From Norana najaformis (Eukaryota; Annelida; Clitellata; Crassiclitellata; Hormogastridae), in assembly GCA_964023275.1 (NCBI GenBank), contig OZ029916.1, forward strand, positions 43,684,896 to 43,748,895: 64,000 bases of DNA, written 5' to 3'. This document shows positions 42,475 through 53,300 of the stretch, in pieces. Within the stretch, counting starts at the first letter, position 1. Every line of letters starts with the position of its first letter. Under the pieces are notes generated by a model. It worked only from the letters and a program-made list of their open reading frames with translations. It was not told the DNA's origin and did not search any database. A program made the translations under genes and the position numbers.

Positions 42475-44315
42475 GTCTCTTATTAATAAGGATGCCAAAC
42501 TTAATGTCTCTTATTAGCAAGTATGCACATTACCCAAACTTAATGTCTCTTATTCTCGTATTAGCAAGTATACACATTACCCAAACTTAATGTCTCTTAT
42601 TCTCTTATTAGCAAGTATGCACATTACCCAAACTTAATGTCTCTTATTAGCAAGTATGCACATTACCCAAACTTAATGTCTCTTATTCTCGTATTAGCAA
42701 GTATACACATTACCCAAACTTAATGTCTCTTATTCTCTTATTAGCAAGTATGCGCATTACCCAAACTTAATGTCTTATTCTCTTATTAGCAAGTATGCGC
42801 ATTACCCAAACTTAATGTCTCTTATTAGCAAGTATGCACATTACCCAAACTTAATGTCTCTTATACTCTTATTAGCAAGTATACACATTACCCAAACTTA
42901 ATGTCTTTTATTAGCAAGGATGCGCATATTAGCCAAATTTAATGTCTCTTATTGGCAAGTATGCACATTACCCAAACTGAATGTCTCTTATTAGCAAGTA
43001 TGCACATTACCCAAACTTAATGTCTTATACTCTTATTAGCAAGTATACACATTACCCAAACTTAATGTCTTTTATTACCAAGGATGCGCATATTAGCCAA
43101 ATTTAATGTCTCTTATTGGCAAGTATGCACATTACCCAAACTGAATGTCTCTTATTAGCAAGTATACACATTACCCAAACTTAATGTCTTATACTCTTAT
43201 TAGCAAGTATACACATTACCCAAACTTAATGTCTTTTATTACCAAGGATGCGCATATTAGCCAAATTTAATGTCTCTTATTGGCAAGTATGCACATTACC
43301 CAAACTGAATGTCTCTTATTAGCAAGTATACACATTACCCAAACTTAATGTCTTATACTCTTATTAGCAAGTATACACATTACCCAAACTTAATGTCTTA
43401 TACTCTTATTAGCAAGTATACACATTACCCAAACTTAATGTCTTATACTCTTATTAGCAAGTATACACATTACCCAAACTTAATGTCTTTTATTACCAAG
43501 GATGCGCATATTAGCCAAATTTAATGTCTCTTATTGGCAAGTATGCACATTACCCAAACTTAATGTCTCTTATTAGCAAGTATACACATTACCCAAACTT
43601 AATGTCTTATACTCTTATTAGCAAGTATACACATTACCCAAACTTAATGTCTTATACTCTTATTAGCAAGTATACACATTACCCAAACTTAATGTCTTTT
43701 ATTACCAAGGATGCGCATATTAGCCAAATTTAATGTCTCTTATTGGCAAGTATGCACATTACCCAAACTGAATGTCTCTTATTAGCAAGTATACACATTA
43801 CCCAAACTTAATGTCTTATACTCTTATTAGCAAGTATACACATTACCCAAACTTAATGTCTTATACTCTTATTAGCAAGTATACACATTACCCAAACTTA
43901 ATGTCTTTTATTACCAAGGATGCGCATATTAGCCAAATTTAATGTCTCTTATTGGCAAGTATGCACATTACCCAAACTGAATGTCTCTTATTAGCAAGTA
44001 TACACATTACCCAAACTTAATGTCTTATACTCTTATTAGCAAGTATACACATTACCCAAACTTAATGTCTTATACTCTTATTAGCAAGTATACACATTAC
44101 CCAAACTTAATGTCTTTTATTACCAAGGATGCGCATATTAGCCAAATTTAATGTCTCTTATTGGCAAGTATGCACATTACCCAAACTGAATGTCTCTTAT
44201 TAGCAAGTATACACATTACCCAAACTTAATGTCTTATACTCTTATTAGCAAGTATACACATTACCCAAACTTAATGTCTTTTATTACCAAGGATGCGCAT
44301 ATTAGCCAAACGTAA
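42475..44315 (+). repeat. 1.85-kb minisatellite with higher-order structure, abutting GGACT copy 2 exon 1
   Basis: Basic unit about 39-47 bp containing AATGTCTCTTATTAGCAAGT and ACACATTACCCAAACTT. A variant unit with AAGGATGCGCATATTAGCC recurs at about 42916, 43079, 43241, 43497, 43706, 43916, 44126 and 44289, spaced roughly 163, 210 or 256 bp, so blocks of three to five units were amplified together. The array begins at the very bases preceding the start ATG (GACATG on the minus strand against GACATT in the units). Confidence 0.95.
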
Positions 44316-44810
44316 CGTCGCTGTTCACCTCTTCGGAAATTGAACAGTATGTATGCGTTAAACCACTTAATATAGCGCCTTTTATGTACCTCTCAACAAC
44401 GCTGGGTCTCTGTCTCGGACAAATACTCTCTTACTCTCTGCTTTCTCTATTTTTCAAGCAATATTTTAATTATCATATATTATTATTTTATGTGTAGTTA
44501 GAGATAGATCGTACTATAGAATTAGTGTTAATTTGGTGTGTATTTAATTCATTATTTTATCGTAATCGCTTCCAAGGCTATTGTTATATAGATGTGCAAG
44601 GATAGGTAACATTGCATTAAACCTACGAATGGTCACCTATAGGGGCAAGGGGAGTTCTGTGCCAACAAATTGACCATAGTAAATTACATCATATCAACGA
44701 AGATGTAATGGTTACATTACCCGTAGCAGTATAAATCGTGTTTCCGGATAGTCGTGAAGATCCTTTGTAATTCTTTGTATTGGGGTCAACTTTCAACTGT
44801 TATTCAACTT

Positions 44811-45260
44811 TCAGAGAGTAGGGGGAGTGTCCACTTGATCGAAGTTTACCCTATCGAAAGGGTATCTTGTCACAAACCCACTGAAACAACTAATGTGGCT
44901 TAACAGAACATGACAATGGGTAACAGAACATGACAATGGGTAAAACTCGGGGTTGGAAGCTTGGGAAGACGTGCGGGCGGAAGCGATGTAGACAAGGAAA
45001 ATATATCTACGACGAGGTATAGTTTGAAACAGCGAGGAAACCAATAAGCCGGAATGACATGTATGCGGAAAGGTATATTCGCTGGAGGATATTCGGAGCA
45101 AGTGGATAGGGGTTTCTTTTTTGCACAAATCGCATTCTGCTAAATAAATCATTGGCTGTACGTAGTTAATATGATTTTCATCTGTGTTAAAACCACTTGT
45201 TGAACAATTTTCACATAATTGTTCTTCTAGAATTCTTTGGCTATTAATTACGTATAACAA
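44811..45260 (-). other. Unassigned open frame, possible retroelement relic
   Basis: 149 codons with paired cysteines (LCENCSTSG, YLAECDLCKK) that faintly recall the region before the GIY-YIG domain of Penelope-like elements. No GIY-YIG core is visible. Could be chance. Confidence 0.2.
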
Positions 45261-45439
45261 AGTGTCTGACTGAAGCAGACAGTCTCTCAGCTGAATCTGG
45301 TTCTGTTGACATTTCTAACTGCAACAGAGTCCGGTCTTAGCAGACACTCTTTGCTGACAGGCTGCCGCAAACGACCTTTGTCCAGTGAGGCGACCTTTGC
45401 GTCAGTAATATGTTTTCCGTCCATCCTCTCTGTTAGTAT

Positions 45440-45600
45440 GTCTCCAGCCTGTCTGTCTCTGTCTGTCTGTCTGTCTCTGTCTGTTTGTCTCTGTCTGTCT
45501 CTGTCTGTCTGTCTGTCTCTGTCTGTCTGTCTTTCTCTGTCTGTCTGTCTCTGTCTGTCTATCTGTCTGTTTGTCTGCCTCTCTCTGTCTGTCTCCAACC
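45440..45600 (+). repeat. (TCTG)n/(TCTC)n microsatellite
   Basis: TCTGTCTGTCTGTCTCTGTC units throughout. Confidence 0.96.
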
Positions 45601-45769
45601 CTCTGTTTCTCTGTTGTTCTGTCTTCCCCTTATGAATCTCCTTGACTCGTGTCCTAGCATAGTCTCTCAATGCCTTAGGCTGAAAGGCAACAATAGAAGG
45701 AGGCTAAACCCCCAGAAGTAGCCAGGGGTATGAAGTGTTAACTACTTCATTTTCTTAACCTCGTTGTAT

Positions 45770-45960
45770 AAGGACTCGTGGCCAGTCCTCTCCTTCGCCG
45801 CCCGATCTTTCCGACGGTCCATGTATTCATTTTGTTACAGAGTTCGTTAGGGGCGCAATTGGAGCAGAAATTTCTGCCCTCGCGGGAGCTGAACCTCCAA
45901 CTAAATGCTAACAATCTAACTACTAGACCACCGTACACCCCACTAAGTAAACGACAGTAA
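45770..45960 (-). repeat. tRNA-derived SINE head (sense -)
   Basis: Reverse complement: GTGTACGGTGGTCTAGTAGT, TAGATTGTTAGCATTTAG and GGAGGTTCAGCTCCCGCGAG, i.e. A- and B-box-like segments about 40 bp apart. Confidence 0.6.
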
Positions 45961-46264
45961 AATTTGCTTAAACTACCTTTGAACAATATTGTTAAAATTA
46001 CAAACTTTTTAGGCTTTCAATTCTGCTTGGAAAGGAGGGTAGGAAGGAAACCTGTTTTCTATTGAAATATTGAGAAAATGTTAGGCCAACAGTCCGAACC
46101 AGTAAGGGGAAAGCTTTCCACCTTCCAACCCATTGTATTATTTATGTTGTCTACTTGCTAAGCGCCACTAACCACTGTAATGACTAAGCATCAACAGATG
46201 GTGCTGAGCAATTGTTCTTGAAGGACTTGCTCAGTGTCTCGATTGACACAGTAATCGTCTCAGA

Positions 46265-46332
46265 GGAGGCTCGAACCCGAACACTCCGCGTTACAAGGCC
46301 AGTGCTCAAACCACTTGGCTAACGTGCCACAC
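46265..46332 (-). repeat. tRNA-like SINE head (sense -)
   Basis: Reverse complement: GTTAGCCAAGTGGTTTGAGC and GTTCGGGTTCGAGCC. It has tRNA internal promoter boxes but no acceptor stem pairing that I can see. Confidence 0.6.
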
Positions 46333-46349
46333 AAATCGTAAATGCATCC

Positions 46350-46447
46350 GCAAATGTACATTTTTTTAAAGCGAAAGTTTGGCCTCGACCCTGCTCATTT
46401 CTCAACGAATTTATCGGGTTAGATCCTTTACCACCGCTGCCCGTTTT
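46350..46447 (-). repeat. SINE family E copy, 3' end (sense -)
   Basis: GGCCTCGACCCTGCTCATTT, TTTATCGGGTTAGATCC and CACCGCTGCCCGTTTTAAAT match family E in reverse. Confidence 0.75.
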
Positions 46448-46776
46448 AAATCGTAAATCGTAGTCTGATCTCTGTTGAACAATGTCTCGAGTGAGGTTCA
46501 TTGTGTGTTCAAATTGAAGCCCTAAATCAACCGGAGGCCATTGGGGTTCTTCAGATTGGACCATGAACTCGTCGTCAATTCCAAGCCAGCTTTAATTATT
46601 TTTCTTCAAGTTATTTTTTCTTCTTGTAGATCAATGACGACAAGCGTAACAGATTTTTACAGCAAAACATTCAGTTGCTTGCTGGATTGATTGGTTGTTT
46701 GATTGATTGATTGATTGATTGAGTAGCATTAACCAGTGAGATTAAGTTCATGCAACACATCACACGACTGCTGTTG

Positions 46777-46782
46777 TTTATT
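46777..46782 (-). terminator. Polyadenylation signal of the DEG/ENaC gene
   Basis: AATAAA on the minus strand about 58 nt beyond the TGA at 46840-46842. Confidence 0.6.
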
Positions 46783-46839
46783 CAAGACAAGACCTCTCAA
46801 TTTCAGCCTGCGTCGTGGGCCCTGAAACCGGTATCTGCC

Positions 46840-47089
46840 TCAGTCCTCTTTGTTGCTGTCTGGCTGGAGAGGAAGGATCCAGGTCTGGCTCTTGCGCTGG
46901 CATCGAAGGACAAGAAAAAGAGCGATGAAGTCAATGAACTCGCAGACGGACAGGAGACTGGCACCGAGCAGAAGGCCCATCAGAGAACCGATATCGCTGA
47001 CGAGCCGTAGCTCGTCAAGAGCCACCTGTTGCTGGGTCGACACGTAGCTCATCTCCTTAAAGAAGATGTCGAGCTTTATGAAGTTCTCC
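46840..47089 (-). other. DEG/ENaC exon 10: pre-TM2 palm strand, TM2 and short C-tail
   Basis: RENFIKLDIFFKEMSYVSTQ leads into LRLVSDIGSLMGLLLGASLL and SVCEFIDFIALFLVLRC, an unmistakable TM2 with the GAS filter. A Ser sits before DIG at the position known as the degenerin site, small as expected. The C-terminus is only about 20 residues. The acceptor (CTTTGAAAG at 47090) has a weak pyrimidine tract. Confidence 0.88.
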
Positions 47090-50000
47090 CTTTCAAAGTC
47101 GACGACATAACAACAACAATAATGACATATATTCGCATTTAATACTCACGCTATCTATATGACTATTTGAAAATTGGTAGACTATTGGTCACCAGTAATT
47201 TCGTCTTGTAGGCCTATATCGTAGTCATAGGTCATGCATAGTCCCAGAGTTGCTCGCCTGAGTATATATCCTATAATAGATGTCGTATAATTTTGCCAAT
47301 ACAATACAATCTTTCAGCCTCTAAGTAGCCAACACCTAATATATTCTAATTGTTTTCGTATTAATACGGCGGGCTGGCCTATTCGATAGTTCGTTGTAAT
47401 CCAACGATATCTGGTTTGCGCCTGCTGAGCGGTCTGCGTGTATCTACCACATGCAGTTTGTTCGCGGACACTTTTCGCGCCTCAGATTCAGTTTAATGAC
47501 TCTGCCCAAGTAAAAAGTGCAATAAATGAAACTTGCAAAAATTCTGAAATAAAACGTACTTACCTGAAAAAATTGTCGTTCAGTTGGCTGTTTCTTACAC
47601 TGGCCTTGAGGTCCGCGTGAAGAGCCAAGAGAGCCTTTCGAAGCTTCTCGAAGCTCTGCTGGAGTCTGGTTTGAGTTTCGAGGATCGCCTGGCGATAGCT
47701 CCGATAGAGGACAGCCACGATGCCTGTGAAAGACCTCTCTCTGTCGGTCTGGATGTTGTCCAGCAGCCCCTCAAGTTCACTAACATTCTTGCAAAGTTTC
47801 TGAGCGTAGGCGGTCAGGTTGAGACGAGCTATGTTAGTATCGTTCATGACCGGTTGACTGAGATGGAAGGAGTGGCGGAACGCCGCCTGGATGTTGCTTT
47901 CCAGTCCTAGAAGCTTCGAGATGAAGAGGTTGTAGCTGCGGATATATCTGTCGTGGACAACGCTGACGCTGTTCCGGATCATCTCAAACTCGAACGAGGT
48001 CAGGTTCGTCTGGAGTTCCGTCTTCGTCAAGAGCGAGTTCTGGAATGCTTCGAGAATTGTCGTCGTCGAGTTCAACCCCTCGCGAACCATTTCCAGCGCC
48101 TGCCGACCGCTGGAGCCCAGCGATTCGCGAAGGCCCTTCAGAGCCTTGAAGGATCGAAGGGTTGCCTCAGCGTAGGCTGCGAACATTTCGTCCTCTTTCT
48201 CGTCAAGACTTGGCCAGCGACAGACGGCGAACCATTCGTCGCTTAGGAGTGAGTCGTTCTGGCGAGTCTTACCGTAGAACGATTCCAGTCTTCCAAGGAC
48301 CTCCAGCTTCTTTTTCCAGGTGGTGGTCGACTGTATGTACGTCCTGAGGTCGTTGGTCAGCGCAAGAAGCTTGCCAGACCAATACCTTGATGACGAATCC
48401 ATCGTATTAAGACAACTGGAAAAGCGAGCATCGTCTCGATAGTCCCAGGCTGTGTTTCCGTAGAGGTACGAGGCATACTCTCGGTAGACGACTCCGATTT
48501 CTTCGGCCTCTGTTTCGGCGTTCTGGGCGAACGATATGGTGTTGCTGATCTTCTGCTTCTTGTACCAAAGATAAGTGAACAACTTCGTATCGCTGCACAC
48601 ATAGAAACTGCTCAGGTTCTGAGATTGCATGAGCGAACTGGTTTCAGCAGCTGCGCACCTTTCGATCCACTTCCTCACCTTGCCCGTCCAGTTACTGCCT
48701 TCCGTATCCAGCGAAACTTTGACTTCAAGAAAGCCTTTGATGTTGTTGACCACATTGATGAATTTGCGGACCACCGGTTGACGCACAGCACTTGCTTCTC
48801 TTTTCTCCTCAAGGTCACGGCTGAGTGAACTCAGGTCTCCGAGGAACTGATCGACGTCATCCGTGACTTTGTGGCTGATTCCGAACTGGCTACGTAGAAG
48901 AACGTCGTCCTCGAGTAACCGGAAGCTGTCATTTAGATTCTTCTGATAGGAGCGGCTGGCGTTGAGGACGGAGAAGACTAGGTCTCGATTGCGCTGAGCA
49001 AACACCTTGTTCACCTTTTCCGAAGTCTCCCTCGCCGCCGAGAATTTTTCCTGCAGTTCCCCGACTGTAACAGTGAGAAGAGAGGTTAATAGGAATAACA
49101 AAAACAACAAAAACAACAACAACAACAACAGCCTGGTGAAAAACTTGTGCCTTTCTGTGTAACTGTCTGTCTGTTTGCTTGTCTGCCTACCTGTATGTCT
49201 AGTGAGAATTTCGGAAATGTACACGGACACTGCCCCGAGGTATACAGAATGTCTCAGTCTGCGATTTTTATATTTGCTATAGAAAATGATAAAGAAATTA
49301 GGCAAAGATATGGACAGACAAATAGTTATAGTGTGGTACTAACATGCACTCTTAGTAGTTACTTATAATTTATGATAAGACCTAGTATTATTGCCATCAT
49401 TTAAATGCATATATTTTGTTTATTTATTAAACCGGATAATTTATAGTATTTGCTGAGGTGGCGGTAGTGGTGGTGGTAGTGCACGAGGAGGAGGAGGAGG
49501 AGGAGGAGCAAGAGGAGGAGGAGGAGGAGGAGGAGGAGGAGGAGGAGGAGCAAGTGATTGTTGTGTTGTTTCTTGATGGTGGTGCTGTTGAAAACACGAT
49601 GATGATGGTAGTGTTGATGATGGCGACGTCAAGGTGGATGCTGGCTCGAAGAAAATAGCAGATACACAAACATACAGCCTACAAGGTCCATACAGAGAGT
49701 ATATACATGCATAGTATATACGAATATACATGCATACATATGCAGAAATCGTCCTTCATTGGTGCATTAGTTTAATGACGCTATAGAAGTTATAATAGAC
49801 ATCGTGGTCTAATCGAACCAGCCTGTGTGTTCCGTGTAACGATCCTGGGCAAGTTTTTGGTGCACATGTGCCTCTGTCACTAATCAGTAGAATTCGGTAC
49901 TGACCTTTGGGAAGTAAACGGTTGTCCTGCGATGCGCTGGCCCTGTGTCCAGGATCAACTGCCGGCTCGAGGGCCTATAGGAAAGGAAATGAGCGTGCCC

Positions 50001-50348
50001 CTACGCCTCACTTGTGGGATGTGGGATACTTTAAGTTGGAAGTAAACGGTTGTCCTGCGATGCGCTTGCCCTGTGTCCAGGACTTTGGGATTCGTCCATT
50101 GCCGGTTGAAGGGCCGAAGAGCGGGAAATGAAAGTCTCCCCTGCGTCCGTCCTACTATGGGGCACGGGAGCTCTACTTAATTTACTTGGACTCGACTTAC
50201 ACTTGAACTTGTCATATTCGGAGAGCTGTCTGACGTTAATCTTTGCGAGATGGGCATACGACAGCTGACCTTTGAACTGTCGGCGATTACAAGGACTTTC
50301 GCACTCACAGTCAACGCCTGCATGGTTCTTCAGACGAGCTACAGTTTT

Positions 50349-50391
<43 letters not shown>

Positions 50392-53300
50392 CATACTTCT
50401 ACTTCTACTACTACTACTACTACCACTACTGCTACTACTACTACCACTACTACCACTACCACTACTACTACTGTTATTATTACAAGATTAATTATATAGC
50501 GTAAATTAGTATAGGTGAATACAACTCAGATGCCATAAATAGACAGCATATTACTATAAAAATAGTGTTTGGTAGTGTTCATTTAGCATTTCCAGTCCTT
50601 TTCTGGCTACAAGATTAGCGTTGGTTATAATATGCTGAAGAATATGTCTGAAGACCTTTATGTCTGTCTGATTAATTAGGAACCTACACAAACAGAAAGG
50701 CAGACAGACGAACAGATAGACCAACAGACACAGACACACACACAGACACACGCAGACATAAACAGACACACACAGACAAATATGCAGACAGAAACATAGG
50801 CAGACAAACAGAGACATGCAGACACACTTCTGCGCCTTGACAGTTTCTCTGAGAGTTTTCTAAAAGACGCATCATAATGTCAAGAGCCAGGCACCTACAT
50901 AGACATACACAAACACAGACAGTCAGGCAGACGGACAATGACAAACACCAATACATATGAAATGCCATTCTTACCCAGTTCCCTTCTGGCGCATTTGAAA
51001 GCAGACGACATATTGCAGACGGCCACTGTTGTTTAAAAAAACACATTTAATTGAATTAAATTTAATTAAAGTCAATTGCCTTCTCCTAACAGTTTAAATA
51101 ACACACAGACAATCAGATGTGCATCAGATTTATCGCTAGACATCAAAGGGGAAACTCAGAAGAAATCAATTCGGTCCTGATAATACAGAGTCGACAAATT
51201 GCAGCATTCGAGTAACTATGGTCAACATGATTTTTGTTTCCTTAATAAATGTTTGGTGATTCTAGCAGTGTTGAAGTCGCTAATTTCTCTATCACGTGAG
51301 GTTTTTGTGAAATTGTCGAAAGCTTAATCAGCCCACGACGAAGGTCTCTTCCTGCTAAAGTAAACGGAAGTAAATCGGAAGAAAACGGGGAGTCCTAAGA
51401 TGAAGCACTGGTCCAGCGTCCAAGACCTTCAAATTCGTCCACTGCTGGATCCAAAGCCTAAGAAAAGGTAATGAGCGCTTTACATAAGTCCGTGTTTGCA
51501 CACGAGTACCGCCCCCTACAGGTTGACACGAGTACAGACTGACACGAGTACAGACTGATACGAGTACGGGTTGATACGAGTACGGATAGGTACGAGTACA
51601 GGTTGATACGAGTACAGGTTGATACAAATATGCGCGCAACTAATATAAACGAGCATGCACTTGGGATATGCTGATCGTAATCGTAACTGTAATCGTAAGT
51701 GCGCATTTATATAGCGCCTCTTCAAGAAAACTCCTCAGAGGTGCTCCCGACCCGACAAAACACGATCAAACAGAATGGTCTTCAACCTCAGGCGACTTAG
51801 AATCAAAGAAAGGACAACAGGACCATGTTGCAGGTTGCATGACAGCCTGTTCAAAAAATGACGAACCTACCCTAGCGAAGGTACCATGCTGCAATGTGAA
51901 AGCACGGACAGAGGGAAGACTTCAAAACTGTGTGCTGCAGAGGAAGAAGTCAGGGCAGATTAGACTGAAATACACAGCTCCCTAAGATAGGATAGGGTAA
52001 GCAGTACGAGGTGTATACCCCCCATAGCTGCCACGCTGTCTCTCCGTCTGACTTTTGGATCTTGACCTGGAACCGAACCCCTTTGCCTATCGATTTTGTT
52101 TTGACTGAGCGCCTGTGAATAAGCTGGTCCCCGCGACGTGGCTTTCGTTGGGCGCTGTAGAAATTTCGGAATTACAATTACGATTACGACGTATGTGAGA
52201 ACTTGCCGTTGTTAATCGGTGGCATGAAAGCGTCGATGCAGCCGCAGAGTGCAGCGATCTGTGACGCTTGGCAACGAGCCAAGCAGACGGAGCGTGGCTG
52301 GCTGCCGCGCTTACAGGTCCCGTACGGCGGTTCCAGGTCATCAGCGACAGTTGAACTGATTGCGAGCAGGGTGTGGGTGCCAGGACCGATCGATACCCCA
52401 AGGTCCCTCATGGACGGAACGTCACTGGCCATGTGAAGCCGAACCTATCAATAAATCAATAAATTGATCATTCATTCATTCAGTCAGTCAGTTCTTCCTT
52501 CCTTCATTTATTTATTCACTCATTAATTCAGTCATTAAGTAAGGTAGTCGTTCATTCATTCATTAGTTCATCAGTCAGTCAGTCAATCAATCAGTCATTC
52601 AGTCAGTCACTTAGTCAGTTAGTCAGTTAATCAGTCACTCAGTCATTCATTCGAAATGCATGTTTGTATAAAGATGGAAATGAATAGGCACATAAATATA
52701 TTATGGCAATATCTGACAAGTCCTAGCTGGAGTTTTTAAGCTCTGAGATGTCATTTCTGCATCGCATAAAAATAAATATATACAGGAATGAATAGCAATG
52801 AATTAAACTTACAATGTAGTAAAAAAATTATAAAGAAAAATAGAAGAATTACAGTGGTTGATAGAGCAGAAATCTATTTAATCATACTTTACTTCTCATG
52901 ATTCCTGCTTCTCTTAACATCTGTTAAGTAGTTCTATGCCTACTGTATACCTTGACTGTTACTCACCCTGAGTTCTACTAACCCTGACTGTTACCCACCC
53001 TGACTGTTACTCACCCTGACTCCCACTTCGCTCTGAAGTCCGACCATGTATTCATACTGCTCAATGTTGAGCACAAGACGTAGTGCGAATCTTACGCCTG
53101 CGAAGAACACAAAACAAGATTGAACCTACTAAGGAAAATTAACAAGTTGCGTTTTCTTTCAACTTCCAGATGTAAACATACATTGCAGTAAATGACAATT
53201 AGTCTTTTGGTAATGTTTCTACATAAGACTGAAGGATCTTTGCCGCCGAAAGGCAAATACGATAAGGCCAATCCAACAACCTGAACACCTTCCTCCTTAC

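Noticed and set aside
42475..44315. CRISPR-like regularly spaced repeats
   Set aside because: Units are contiguous with no unique spacers, in an intron-bearing animal genome; it is a minisatellite. The same applies to 24767-25512 and 7526-7761.
44811..45260. Penelope-like element coding region
   Set aside because: Only a vague Cys pattern, no GIY-YIG or reverse-transcriptase motif; listed as unassigned.
45770..46332. True tRNA genes
   Set aside because: A- and B-box segments are present, but I see no paired acceptor stem or normal anticodon arm; other copies show they are SINE heads. The same applies to 57645-57730 and 40180-40245.
46840..47052. Bulky residue at the degenerin site locking the channel open
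   Set aside because: On aligning LVSDIGS with LLGDIGG and LLSNLGG the site is Ser, which is normal; the Arg lies three residues earlier.
48463..48600. Separate secreted or receptor protein encoded solely by 47560-49305
   Set aside because: The frame does include an upstream hydrophobic Leu/Phe run, but that run is a low-complexity AAC/GTT repeat upstream of a strong acceptor at 49065, and both ends splice in phase to DEG/ENaC exons.
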